A stretch of 5,453 nucleotides of DNA from Winogradskyella sp. Its GTDB lineage: Bacteria; Bacteroidota; Bacteroidia; Flavobacteriales; Flavobacteriaceae. The position numbers and the translations under genes were made by a program. The notes below the pieces were generated by a model that saw nothing but the letters and a program-made list of their open reading frames with translations, did no database searches and was not told the origin of the DNA. Location: NCBI GenBank assembly GCA_030149115.1, contig JASBSE010000557.1, forward strand, positions 1-5,453, read 5' to 3'. This document shows positions 1 to 5,453 of the stretch, piece after piece. The first letter of the stretch is position 1. Every line of letters starts with the position of its first letter.

Positions 1-46
1 AATACTTTTGTATCTGAGCGCTGAGCAAAAGAATACATTAAAGCTG

Positions 47-70
47 TAGAAATATTTCTAGGTCCAGACC
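47..70. repeat. Two adjoining palindromes downstream of the aminotransferase gene
   Basis: TAGAAATATTTCTA (47-60) is a perfect 14-base palindrome. It is followed directly by GGTCCAGACC (61-70), with 4-base inverted arms around CA. Neither makes a good terminator: the first has no loop and is nearly all A/T, and no T-tract follows. They lie 21-44 bases beyond the aminotransferase stop. Role unknown. Confidence 0.35.
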
Positions 71-90
71 ATAAACAAATTCGTTTTATA

Positions 91-1008
91 TCATCCATTT
101 GCAACAGTTCTTTCAATTAATCCTTCATACAAACTACTCAAATTTCTAGTCGTCTTACCGTACTTTCCATCGCCTATTTGTCGACCATCAATTTTTGTAA
201 CAGGTGTTAAGCCTCCAAAAGTGCCAGTAACAAATACCTCATCTGCTCCATAGACATCAAACAAAGAAAAATCTTTTTCAAAACATGGCATATTGTTGGT
301 TTTACAGACTTCTATAACTTTAGCTCTGGTAATACCGTTCATACAATATTTGCTTGTAGACGTCCATACCTCTCCATTCTTAATCATAAAAAAATTGGTA
401 GCATTACAGGTTGCCACAAATCCATTGACGTCTAGCATTAAAGCTTCGTCTGCACCAGCCTCAATGGCTTGAATCAGCGCCTGAACTTCATGAAGTTTAC
501 TATGACAATTCAACCTTGGATCTAGATAATCTGGAGAACCTCTTCTGATGGTACTCGTAAATAAAGTTATGCCCTTTTCCTTTGATTCTTTTGATGCGTT
601 TTTATACTCTGGAATGATTACCACATTAGGTCCTGAAATGGTTAATCTGGGATCTTGAGATGGTGTTTTTTTAATTCCACGTGTTACCATAATCCTAACG
701 TGTACACCATCTTTCATTTTATTAGCATTGAGTATGTCCCAGATTTTTTGGGTTAGCTCCTTCTTTGTAAATGGTAACGCCATACCAACTGTTTTAGCTG
801 ATTGCCATAACCTATTAAAATGATCTTCTAAAAAGACCAAGACACCATTATGTAATCTCAAAGCCTCCCACACTCCATCACCCACTAAATAACCACTGTC
901 AAAAACAGAAATTTTTGCCTCATTTCTTAGAAAAAATTCATCATTTATGGAAATGAGAATATTGTCATTTCTGGAATCTTCTTGAGCATTGTGCGTACCG
1001 TGAACCAT
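91..1008 (-). CDS. Class IV (fold-type IV) PLP-dependent aminotransferase-like protein
   Basis: The 305-residue protein belongs to the branched-chain / D-amino acid aminotransferase superfamily; members use pyridoxal phosphate to move amino groups, or in 4-amino-4-deoxychorismate lyase to cleave a C-N substrate. Visible landmarks are KISVFDSGYLVGDGVWE (about 32-48), the RIMVTRG strand (105-111), the probable Schiff-base lysine K171 in the CHSKLHEVQALIQA helix, the class IV signature region (200-228, ending MNGITR) and the TGTFGGLTPV phosphate-binding loop (261-270). Length is normal for the family, with about 15 extra polar residues before the first core strand; no later in-frame ATG could replace the start at 1008. 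In the signature, the Glu that normally contacts the PLP ring nitrogen appears to be Thr200, and Asn202 sits where a small residue is usual. The substrate cannot be assigned, and ilvE or dat would be over-calling. The gene lies 59 bases after the AI-2E gene. Confidence 0.93.
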   Translation of the reverse strand: MVHGTHNAQEDSRNDNILISINDEFFLRNEAKISVFDSGYLVGDGVWEALRLHNGVLVFLEDHFNRLWQSAKTVGMALPFTKKELTQKIWDILNANKMKDGVHVRIMVTRGIKKTPSQDPRLTISGPNVVIIPEYKNASKESKEKGITLFTSTIRRGSPDYLDPRLNCHSKLHEVQALIQAIEAGADEALMLDVNGFVATCNATNFFMIKNGEVWTSTSKYCMNGITRAKVIEVCKTNNMPCFEKDFSLFDVYGADEVFVTGTFGGLTPVTKIDGRQIGDGKYGKTTRNLSSLYEGLIERTVANG

Positions 1009-1067
1009 ATTTTTAGTTTATGGTATGAAGATACTTAAAATTACAATGTCTTATAAATCAAAATAAG

Positions 1068-2102
1068 TTAGTCTAATTTGGTCTCATTTCCTGAAAGAAG
1101 ACTCGCAATGACTTTAGTGCTAGGGAACTGTTCCAATATAATCTTGATAAAAACAGTTATTGGAATTGCCATAATTAGACCAGGAATTCCCCATAAAAAT
1201 CCCCAGAACATTAGCATAACTAACACTGCAATGATATTTATTGAAAAAGATTTTCCCATAAAAATTGGTTCTAAAATCGCACCAAAAACAACCTGAACCA
1301 TTGAAATGGAAACTATAAAGAAGAGCAATGTACTTGTAGGATCTAATTCTACAAAGGCAAAAATTGAAAGTAAAATCACCGAAATAAAAGAACCTACCAT
1401 TTGCACAAAGTTGATAGCAAAGGCAAATAAGCCCCAAAATATTGGAAAACTCACATCAAACATTACACACATTAAACCCGTGAACAAACCAGTTAAAGCA
1501 CTAACCAACACCTTTACTTTTATAAATTTAATCAAATCCTTTTCAATCTTCATAAAAGCCTTTATAGAGGTGTGCTTTTGCCTTAATATTGTATTGTTAA
1601 GCAAATTATGAACGTTTATAGACTCACCTAACCATAACACTACAAAAAAGGCTGTCATTAGAAGTGTTGTAAAAAAGGTGCGTATAAACCCGAATGTAGT
1701 TCCTAAGTTTTCTTTTTCAAAAAACTGGGCTAAAAAGCCTTTATCTTGTTCAAATTCAATACCAAAACTATTGGATAGATATACTTTTAAATCTGCTATT
1801 TTTTCTTCTGCCTTAGGGACAAATTCTGATTTGGTAGCCAAAATTTCTCTACTGGATAACTGAATTAATTCGATACCCAGATATACACCTATAGTGACTA
1901 AAAGTAATACGACCAATATGCTTAAAAATTTTGGAACTTTTCTTCTTCCTAATTGTCGCATAAGAGGTAAAAACAACAATGCAATAAACATTGAAAAAAT
2001 CAACGGAATAAATATAAAAGATAGCACTTTAAGCAAATAAAATACTAATGGTATAACGATGATTAACAACAAGATATTGGTTGTACGTCTTTGATCTAAC
2101 AT
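1068..2102 (-). CDS. AI-2E family transporter (PF01594-type membrane protein)
   Basis: This is a 344-residue polytopic inner-membrane protein. It has a hydrophobic pair at about 9-48, a third segment at about 58-80, a soluble charged loop (about 81-135), then further segments near 138-160, 195-217, 218-250, 255-280 and 285-322. The C-terminal half carries the family hallmark: ILEPIFMGKSFSINIIAV (276-293) followed by WGFLWGIPGLIMAIP (300-314). The family is named after E. coli TqsA, which affects export of the quorum signal AI-2, but other members have been tied to Na+/H+ exchange or other roles, so substrate and direction are unknown here. Length is typical. The start is the only well-placed ATG, directly before the first membrane helix, and it has no Shine-Dalgarno sequence. 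The gene follows dnaB by 72 bases without a strong terminator between them, so read-through is possible. Confidence 0.93.
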   Translation of the reverse strand: MLDQRRTTNILLLIIVIPLVFYLLKVLSFIFIPLIFSMFIALLFLPLMRQLGRRKVPKFLSILVVLLLVTIGVYLGIELIQLSSREILATKSEFVPKAEEKIADLKVYLSNSFGIEFEQDKGFLAQFFEKENLGTTFGFIRTFFTTLLMTAFFVVLWLGESINVHNLLNNTILRQKHTSIKAFMKIEKDLIKFIKVKVLVSALTGLFTGLMCVMFDVSFPIFWGLFAFAINFVQMVGSFISVILLSIFAFVELDPTSTLLFFIVSISMVQVVFGAILEPIFMGKSFSINIIAVLVMLMFWGFLWGIPGLIMAIPITVFIKIILEQFPSTKVIASLLSGNETKLD

Positions 2103-2140
2103 GAGGCAATTTCTTCTTAAATAGCGAAGCGTAAATATAG

Positions 2141-2184
2141 GTTAAAAAAGAGGCTTTATAATTATAAAATGATGTTAAAAAGGC
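2141..2184. repeat. AT palindrome flanked by imperfect direct repeats, dnaB 3' end
   Basis: TTTATAATTATAAA (2155-2168) is a perfect 14-base palindrome just after the dnaB stop. It is flanked by GTTAAAAAAGAGGC (2141-2154) and GTTAAAAAGGC (2174-2184), the latter overlapping the last codons and stop of dnaB. On the minus strand the palindrome is followed by GCCTC and then T6, so it could act as a weak terminator, but the stem has no G-C pairs. Confidence 0.35.
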
Positions 2185-3704
2185 ACTCCATCATCATCTG
2201 GACCATCAAAGGCATCAGAGGCAGAAGGGAAACTATCTGGCTTAAAAGTATCATCATTTGCAGCCGCATTCAATTTTGATTGAAACTCGAAAGGGGTATC
2301 AAAATCGTCAAGGTTATCAAACTTACCTAAATGGCCAATAAACTTCAATCTAATGTTTTCTAAACCACCATTTCTGTGTTTTGCTACAATAAACTCTCCT
2401 TGACCCTCTGTTGGAGAACGCTCTTCATCATCCCACTCATCGATTTTATAATATTCAGGTCTGTATATGAACGACACAATATCAGCATCTTGCTCAATCG
2501 CACCAGATTCACGTAAGTCTGACAACAAAGGTCTTTTACTTCCACCACGTGTTTCTACAGCACGCGATAACTGAGACAATGCAATTACCGGAACGTTAAG
2601 CTCTTTTGCTAAAGCCTTCAGGTTACGCGAAATCATAGAAATTTCCTGTTCACGATTACCACCTTTTTGACTTCCACCTGCAGTCATTAACTGCAAATAA
2701 TCAATCATAATCATCTTAATGCCATATTGCGATGCTAAACGACGCGCCTTTGCTCTTAAATCGAAAATGGATAGCGATGGTGTATCATCAATATATAACG
2801 GTGCCTTTTCTAAGGTTTTAACTTTAACATTAAGCTGTTCCCACTCGTGTTTTTCAAGTTTACCTGTTCTTAACTTTTCAGAAGATAAACCTGTTTCACT
2901 GGAAATTAAACGCGTAATTAACTGTACTGAAGACATCTCTAGAGAGAAGAACGCCACAGGTTGGTTGAAATCTACAGCGATATTTCTTGCCATGGTAAGC
3001 GTTAAAGCTGTTTTACCCATACCAGGACGCGCTGCAACGATAATTAAATCTGAAGGTTGCCAACCAGATGTTAACTTATCTAACTTATCAAAACCAGTTG
3101 GTATACCACTTAGACCTTCTTTATTTGAAATTTCTTCAATCTTCTTTTTAGCTTGAATTACTAAGCTTTGTGCTGTCTCGGTAGATTTTTTTACGTTTCC
3201 TTGTGTTACTTCATAAAGTTTAGCTTCTGCATTATCTAAAAGATCAAAAACATCTTTGGTTTCGTCGTAAGCTTCTTCAATAATTTCGTTTGAAATTTTA
3301 ATTAAGCTTCGTTGAATATACTTTTGAAGAATTATACGAGCATGAAACTCTATATGAGCTGAAGATGATACACGCTGGGTTAAAGAAATAAGGTAGAAAT
3401 CGCCTCCAACCATTTCTAGTTTTTCATCTTTCTTTAATTGAGATGAAACGGTTAATAAGTCAATAGGTTCACTATTTTCAAATAATTTAAAAATAGCTTC
3501 GAAGATGTATTTATGGGCATCTTTATAAAAAGCTTCTGGGCTTAAAATATCAATAACCTCATCAACACCTTTTTTATCAATCATCATTGCGCCAAGCACA
3601 ACTTCTTCTAAATCAATAGCTTGCGGAGGTATTTTACCTTTTTCTAAACTAATGATAGTGCTTTTATCGACTTTATAACCTTGTATTGGGTTGGGTTGTT
3701 TCAT
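2175..3704 (-). CDS. dnaB: Replicative DNA helicase DnaB
   Basis: This is the hexameric ATP-driven helicase that unwinds the chromosome at the replication fork and recruits primase DnaG. The 509-residue product has a DnaB N-terminal helical domain (about 28-130), a linker helix (about 175-195) and a RecA-like motor. Motor motifs are Walker A ARPGMGKT (225-232), catalytic Glu in SLEM (E256), Walker B MIMIDYLQL (331-339, D335), the sensor ALSQLSR (375-381), DLRESGAIEQDAD (396-408), and KHRNG (442-446) with the probable arginine finger R444. No intein interrupts the Walker A region. I start it at the ATG at 3702-3704. The frame stays open nine bases further to a TTG at 3711-3713, but that TTG overlaps a perfect promoter -7 box, so ATG is preferred. 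The acidic tail ends FDGPDDDGVPF, which resembles the SSB C-terminal tip. The gene lies downstream of accA and has its own promoter. Confidence 0.97.
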   Translation of the reverse strand: MKQPNPIQGYKVDKSTIISLEKGKIPPQAIDLEEVVLGAMMIDKKGVDEVIDILSPEAFYKDAHKYIFEAIFKLFENSEPIDLLTVSSQLKKDEKLEMVGGDFYLISLTQRVSSSAHIEFHARIILQKYIQRSLIKISNEIIEEAYDETKDVFDLLDNAEAKLYEVTQGNVKKSTETAQSLVIQAKKKIEEISNKEGLSGIPTGFDKLDKLTSGWQPSDLIIVAARPGMGKTALTLTMARNIAVDFNQPVAFFSLEMSSVQLITRLISSETGLSSEKLRTGKLEKHEWEQLNVKVKTLEKAPLYIDDTPSLSIFDLRAKARRLASQYGIKMIMIDYLQLMTAGGSQKGGNREQEISMISRNLKALAKELNVPVIALSQLSRAVETRGGSKRPLLSDLRESGAIEQDADIVSFIYRPEYYKIDEWDDEERSPTEGQGEFIVAKHRNGGLENIRLKFIGHLGKFDNLDDFDTPFEFQSKLNAAANDDTFKPDSFPSASDAFDGPDDDGVPF

Positions 3705-3710
3705 AAGTAA

Positions 3711-3718
3711 CAAAAGTA
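3711..3718 (-). promoter_or_regulatory. Putative dnaB promoter -7 box (TACTTTTG)
   Basis: Minus-strand TACTTTTG is a perfect match to the Bacteroidota -7 element TAnnTTTG. It ends only six bases before the dnaB ATG (TTACTT between), so the transcript would begin at or within a few bases of the start codon. No exact -33 TTG is found at normal spacing; the nearest is TTC at 3735-3737, 16 bases upstream of the box. It lies downstream of the accA terminator, where a new promoter is needed. Confidence 0.55.
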
Positions 3719-3785
3719 GCTAAATAGTATCGATGAACTGCGTTTTATTTTATTTCCAATCTCAACAGGTCTTCAACAATCTAAC

Positions 3786-3813
3786 TGTTAATAACTTAAA
3801 TATATTGTTAATA
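3786..3813 (-). repeat. Two TATTAACA direct repeats upstream of dnaB
   Basis: Minus-strand TATTAACA occurs at 3806-3813 and again at 3786-3793, exactly 20 bases apart, between the accA terminator and the dnaB -7 box. With one more base the second copy reads TTATTAACA, one mismatch from the DnaA-box consensus TTATNCACA; the other copy (CTATTAACA) has two. The region is very AT-rich, so a chance origin is possible. Confidence 0.4.
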
Positions 3814-3818
3814 GCGCC

Positions 3819-3852
3819 AAAAAAAACCGAAGACTCAACTTCAGTTTTTTTT
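3819..3852 (-). terminator. Intrinsic terminator of accA
   Basis: Read on the minus strand, 22 bases after the accA stop, there is an A8 run, the stem CTGAAG, the loop TTGAGT, the partner CTTCGG and a T8 run. The six-base core stem (one G-U wobble) is extended by A-T pairing of the flanking runs. On the plus strand the wobble becomes a C-A mismatch, so the hairpin suits minus-strand transcripts better. It separates accA from dnaB. Confidence 0.85.
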
Positions 3853-3873
3853 AGTTGCTTATGTTTAGTGGAT

Positions 3874-4827
3874 TTAGTCTTTATAGACTCCCATTTCATC
3901 GTATTTATTCATACGATTTTTTACTAATTCTTTTGGTGATAAGTTTTTTAGCTCTTCGTAAGTCTTTACAATTGCATCTCTTACTGCTAAAAATGTTTTT
4001 TCTCTGTCTGTGTGAGCACCACCAAGCGGTTCTTTTATGATTTGATCTACAAGTTTCATGCGTTTCATATCTTTAGCTGTAAGCTTTAAAGCTTCTGCCG
4101 CTTGCTCTTTATACTCCCAACTTCTCCACAAAATAGACGAACAAGACTCTGGTGAAATTACAGAATACCAAGTGTTTTCTAACATCATCACCTTGTCTCC
4201 CACTCCAATTCCTAAAGCCCCTCCAGAAGCTCCTTCTCCGATAATTATAGTAATGATTGGCACTTTTAAACGAGACATTTCTAAAATGTTTCTTGCTATA
4301 GCTTCTCCTTGTCCTCTTTCTTCTGCTTCTAAACCAGGGTAAGCACCCGGAGTATCTATTAAAGTTACTACAGGAATTCCGAATTTCTCAGCAGACTTCA
4401 TAAGACGTAATGCCTTACGATAACCTTCGGGATTAGACATTCCGAAGTTTCTGTATTGTCTGGTCTTGGTGTTGTAACCTTTTTGCTGACCAATAAACAT
4501 ATATGTTTGGTCGCCAATTTTACCCAAACCACCAATCATGGCCTTATCATCTTTTACATTTCGGTCTCCATGCAATTCTAAGAAAGAATCACCGCAAAGT
4601 GCCTTAATATGATCTAAAGTATATGGTCTGTTAGGATGACGAGACAACTGAACGCGCTGCCAAGCGGTAAGATTTTTATATATCTCTTTTTTAGTTTCAG
4701 CTAGCTTTTTTTCGATCTGTTTACAGGTCTCTGTAACATCTACATCACTCTCTTTTCCAATAATTTGGCATTTATCAAGCTGCTCTTCTAATTCTTTTAT
4801 GGGTAATTCAAACTCTAAATATTCCAT
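3874..4827 (-). CDS. accA: Acetyl-CoA carboxylase carboxyltransferase subunit alpha
   Basis: AccA pairs with AccD (carboxyltransferase beta) to move the carboxyl group from carboxybiotin on AccB to acetyl-CoA, making malonyl-CoA, the first committed step of fatty-acid synthesis in the cytoplasm. The 317-residue length is nearly that of E. coli AccA. Recognisable blocks are the N-terminal FELPIKELEEQLD helix (6-18), WQRVQLSRHPNRPYTLD (56-72), ELHGDR (84-89), the QKGYNTKTR loop (115-123), NFGMSNPEGYRKALRLM (127-143), IDTPGAYPG (157-165), the glycine-rich GEGASGGALGIGVGDKV (197-213) that forms the oxyanion-hole region, YSVISPESCSSILW (221-234) and EPLGGAH (266-272). There is no zinc-finger domain, so this is the separate alpha subunit and not an AccD-AccA fusion; accD, accB and accC are not in the window. 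It has its own upstream -7 box and a downstream intrinsic terminator, so it probably forms a single-gene transcript. Confidence 0.98.
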   Translation of the reverse strand: MEYLEFELPIKELEEQLDKCQIIGKESDVDVTETCKQIEKKLAETKKEIYKNLTAWQRVQLSRHPNRPYTLDHIKALCGDSFLELHGDRNVKDDKAMIGGLGKIGDQTYMFIGQQKGYNTKTRQYRNFGMSNPEGYRKALRLMKSAEKFGIPVVTLIDTPGAYPGLEAEERGQGEAIARNILEMSRLKVPIITIIIGEGASGGALGIGVGDKVMMLENTWYSVISPESCSSILWRSWEYKEQAAEALKLTAKDMKRMKLVDQIIKEPLGGAHTDREKTFLAVRDAIVKTYEELKNLSPKELVKNRMNKYDEMGVYKD

Positions 4828-4862
4828 ACAATTTGAAGTTAGTTTTTAGTTAATTAAGTCTA

Positions 4863-4870
4863 CAAATATA
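4863..4870 (-). promoter_or_regulatory. Putative accA promoter -7 box (TATATTTG)
   Basis: Minus-strand TATATTTG is a perfect TAnnTTTG match, with 35 bases between it and the accA ATG at 4827. A CTG at 4888-4890, 17 bases upstream, is a one-mismatch candidate for the -33 TTG and lies inside the end of the EamA gene. The leader is A/T-rich (AACTAAAAACTAAC) with no Shine-Dalgarno sequence, as is usual in Bacteroidota. Confidence 0.55.
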
Positions 4871-4876
4871 CAAACT

Positions 4877-5453
4877 TCAATTGTTAACAGGCATCTTTTT
4901 TCGTTTTCGAGCCTTATTGTTTTTTAATATGGCATCTAACAGTACAATTAATATTATTAAAGATGCTCCAAAATAAAACTGAGATGACATCTGTTCGGTT
5001 TCAGGAAAAAGAAATAACGCTAATATTATACCGTAAATCGGCTCTAAGTTGTAAGTTAAAATTACAGTAAACGGACTTATATATCGCATTACCTCAACTG
5101 CGCCAATAAAAGCATAAGCCGTACACACTGAAGCCAAAATAAAAATGTAAACCCAATCCATATCAGAAAGAGAGAAGAAACTCTCATTAAAATGAATTCC
5201 AGAAAAATGTATAAATAAACTTAAAAATAAGACTCCACTTATAAACTCATAAAATGAAATTACAGTTGAATTGTATTTTTCTATAAATCGTCCATTTATT
5301 ACAGCAAATAAAGTAGAAAAAAGGGCGGATAGTAATCCTAGTATAATACCATTTATATACTTTAGCTCACTACTGGTTATTAAAAACACTCCCAATATTA
5401 CTATTAAACCAAAACCTATTTCATAAACCAAAACACGTCTTTTAAAAAAAATA
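4877..5453 (-). CDS. EamA/DMT-family permease, C-terminal part (5' end outside window)
   Basis: This is the 3' part of a drug/metabolite transporter superfamily gene. The reading frame is open to the window edge: the residues before the apparent start read IFFKRRVLVYE, and the first possible start codon inside the window (TTG at 5429-5431) is almost certainly internal. About 191 codons are visible. They cover the end of the first EamA repeat and a full second repeat, with about five membrane helices, including GLIVILGVFLI, GIILGLLSALFSTLFAVINGRF, VLFLSLFI, DWVYIFILASVCTAYAF and the conserved SPFTVILTYNLEPIYGIILA. The tail is strongly basic (NNKARKRKKMP), as expected for a cytoplasmic end. EamA proteins usually have ten helices in two repeats and export or import small metabolites; the substrate cannot be told from sequence. 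It ends 49 bases before accA, whose putative promoter overlaps this 3' end. Confidence 0.9.
   Translation of the reverse strand, partial: IFFKRRVLVYEIGFGLIVILGVFLITSSELKYINGIILGLLSALFSTLFAVINGRFIEKYNSTVISFYEFISGVLFLSLFIHFSGIHFNESFFSLSDMDWVYIFILASVCTAYAFIGAVEVMRYISPFTVILTYNLEPIYGIILALFLFPETEQMSSQFYFGASLIILIVLLDAILKNNKARKRKKMPVNN

Noticed and set aside
3..10. Plus-strand TACTTTTG resembling a -7 box
   Set aside because: It would drive transcription antisense into the aminotransferase gene, no plus-strand gene follows, and no -33 region is visible because the window starts here.
5..31. Hairpin CTTTTG...CAAAAG as a terminator for the aminotransferase gene
   Set aside because: The arms are short and A/T-rich, the loop is 15 bases, and no T-tract follows on the minus strand inside the window.
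1036..1061. Possible promoter for the aminotransferase gene (TTG at 1059-1061, TAATTTTA at 1036-1043, minus strand)
   Set aside because: The -7 candidate lacks the final G and the spacer is only 15 bases, shorter than usual for Bacteroidota; too weak to list.
1120..1437. Second minus-strand frame and plus-strand frames inside the AI-2E gene
   Set aside because: The AI-2E frame matches its family over full length; the overlapping frames show no recognisable domain or start signal.
2132..2139. Possible -7 box TATATTTA before the AI-2E gene (minus strand)
   Set aside because: The last base is A instead of G and no TTG lies at suitable spacing; transcription by read-through from dnaB is equally likely.
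2719..3156. Plus-strand 145-codon open frame antisense to dnaB
   Set aside because: It lies wholly inside the conserved motor domain of dnaB on the other strand; the frame is explained as a shadow of that gene's codon pattern.
3733..3927. Plus-strand open frame of 64 codons across the dnaB-accA gap
   Set aside because: It runs through the accA terminator hairpin and into the antisense of accA, its composition (Phe, Leu, Ile and Val-rich) is that of AT-rich non-coding DNA, and it resembles no known protein.
4058..4342. Plus-strand 94-codon open frame antisense to accA
   Set aside because: It is fully contained in the glycine-rich, highly conserved part of accA; no independent support.
5429..5431. 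TTG as the start of the EamA permease gene
   Set aside because: The frame stays open upstream (IFFKRRV) to the window edge and the first EamA repeat would be missing, so the gene is cut by the window and not truncated in the genome as far as can be seen.

Overview
The window reads as an AT-rich stretch of Bacteroidota core chromosome, most likely from a marine or soil member of the Flavobacteriaceae. Three things suggest this: the protein flavour (DnaB, AccA and an EamA permease of flavobacterial type), the lack of Shine-Dalgarno sequences before the starts (A/T-rich leaders instead), and perfect matches to the Bacteroidota -7 promoter box TAnnTTTG upstream of dnaB and accA. Species cannot be named from the sequence.

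All five protein genes lie on the minus strand and are read right to left. In transcription order they are: the C-terminal part of an EamA/DMT-family permease (cut by the right window edge), accA (carboxyltransferase alpha subunit of acetyl-CoA carboxylase), dnaB (replicative helicase), an AI-2E-family (PF01594) membrane protein, and a fold-type IV PLP enzyme related to branched-chain and D-amino acid aminotransferases. The gaps are 49, 169, 72 and 59 bases. No untranscribed stretch exceeds 300 bases, and I see no tRNA, rRNA, CRISPR, insertion sequence or prophage signal.

accA appears to be its own transcription unit: it has a TATATTTG box about 35 bases before its ATG and a clear intrinsic terminator just after its stop. 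dnaB then restarts from a box (TACTTTTG) so close to its ATG that the mRNA would have almost no leader. No convincing terminator follows dnaB, so the AI-2E and aminotransferase genes may be partly served by read-through from it. The genes do not form one pathway. They cover fatty-acid synthesis (AccA), chromosome replication (DnaB), membrane transport (the two permeases) and amino-acid or amine metabolism (the PLP enzyme).

I do not find a new multi-gene system here. The points most worth a second look are an SSB-like acidic tip at the very C-terminus of DnaB, the apparent replacement by Thr of the PLP-N1-binding Glu in the class IV aminotransferase, and the compact dnaB promoter with two TATTAACA repeats exactly 20 bases apart upstream.
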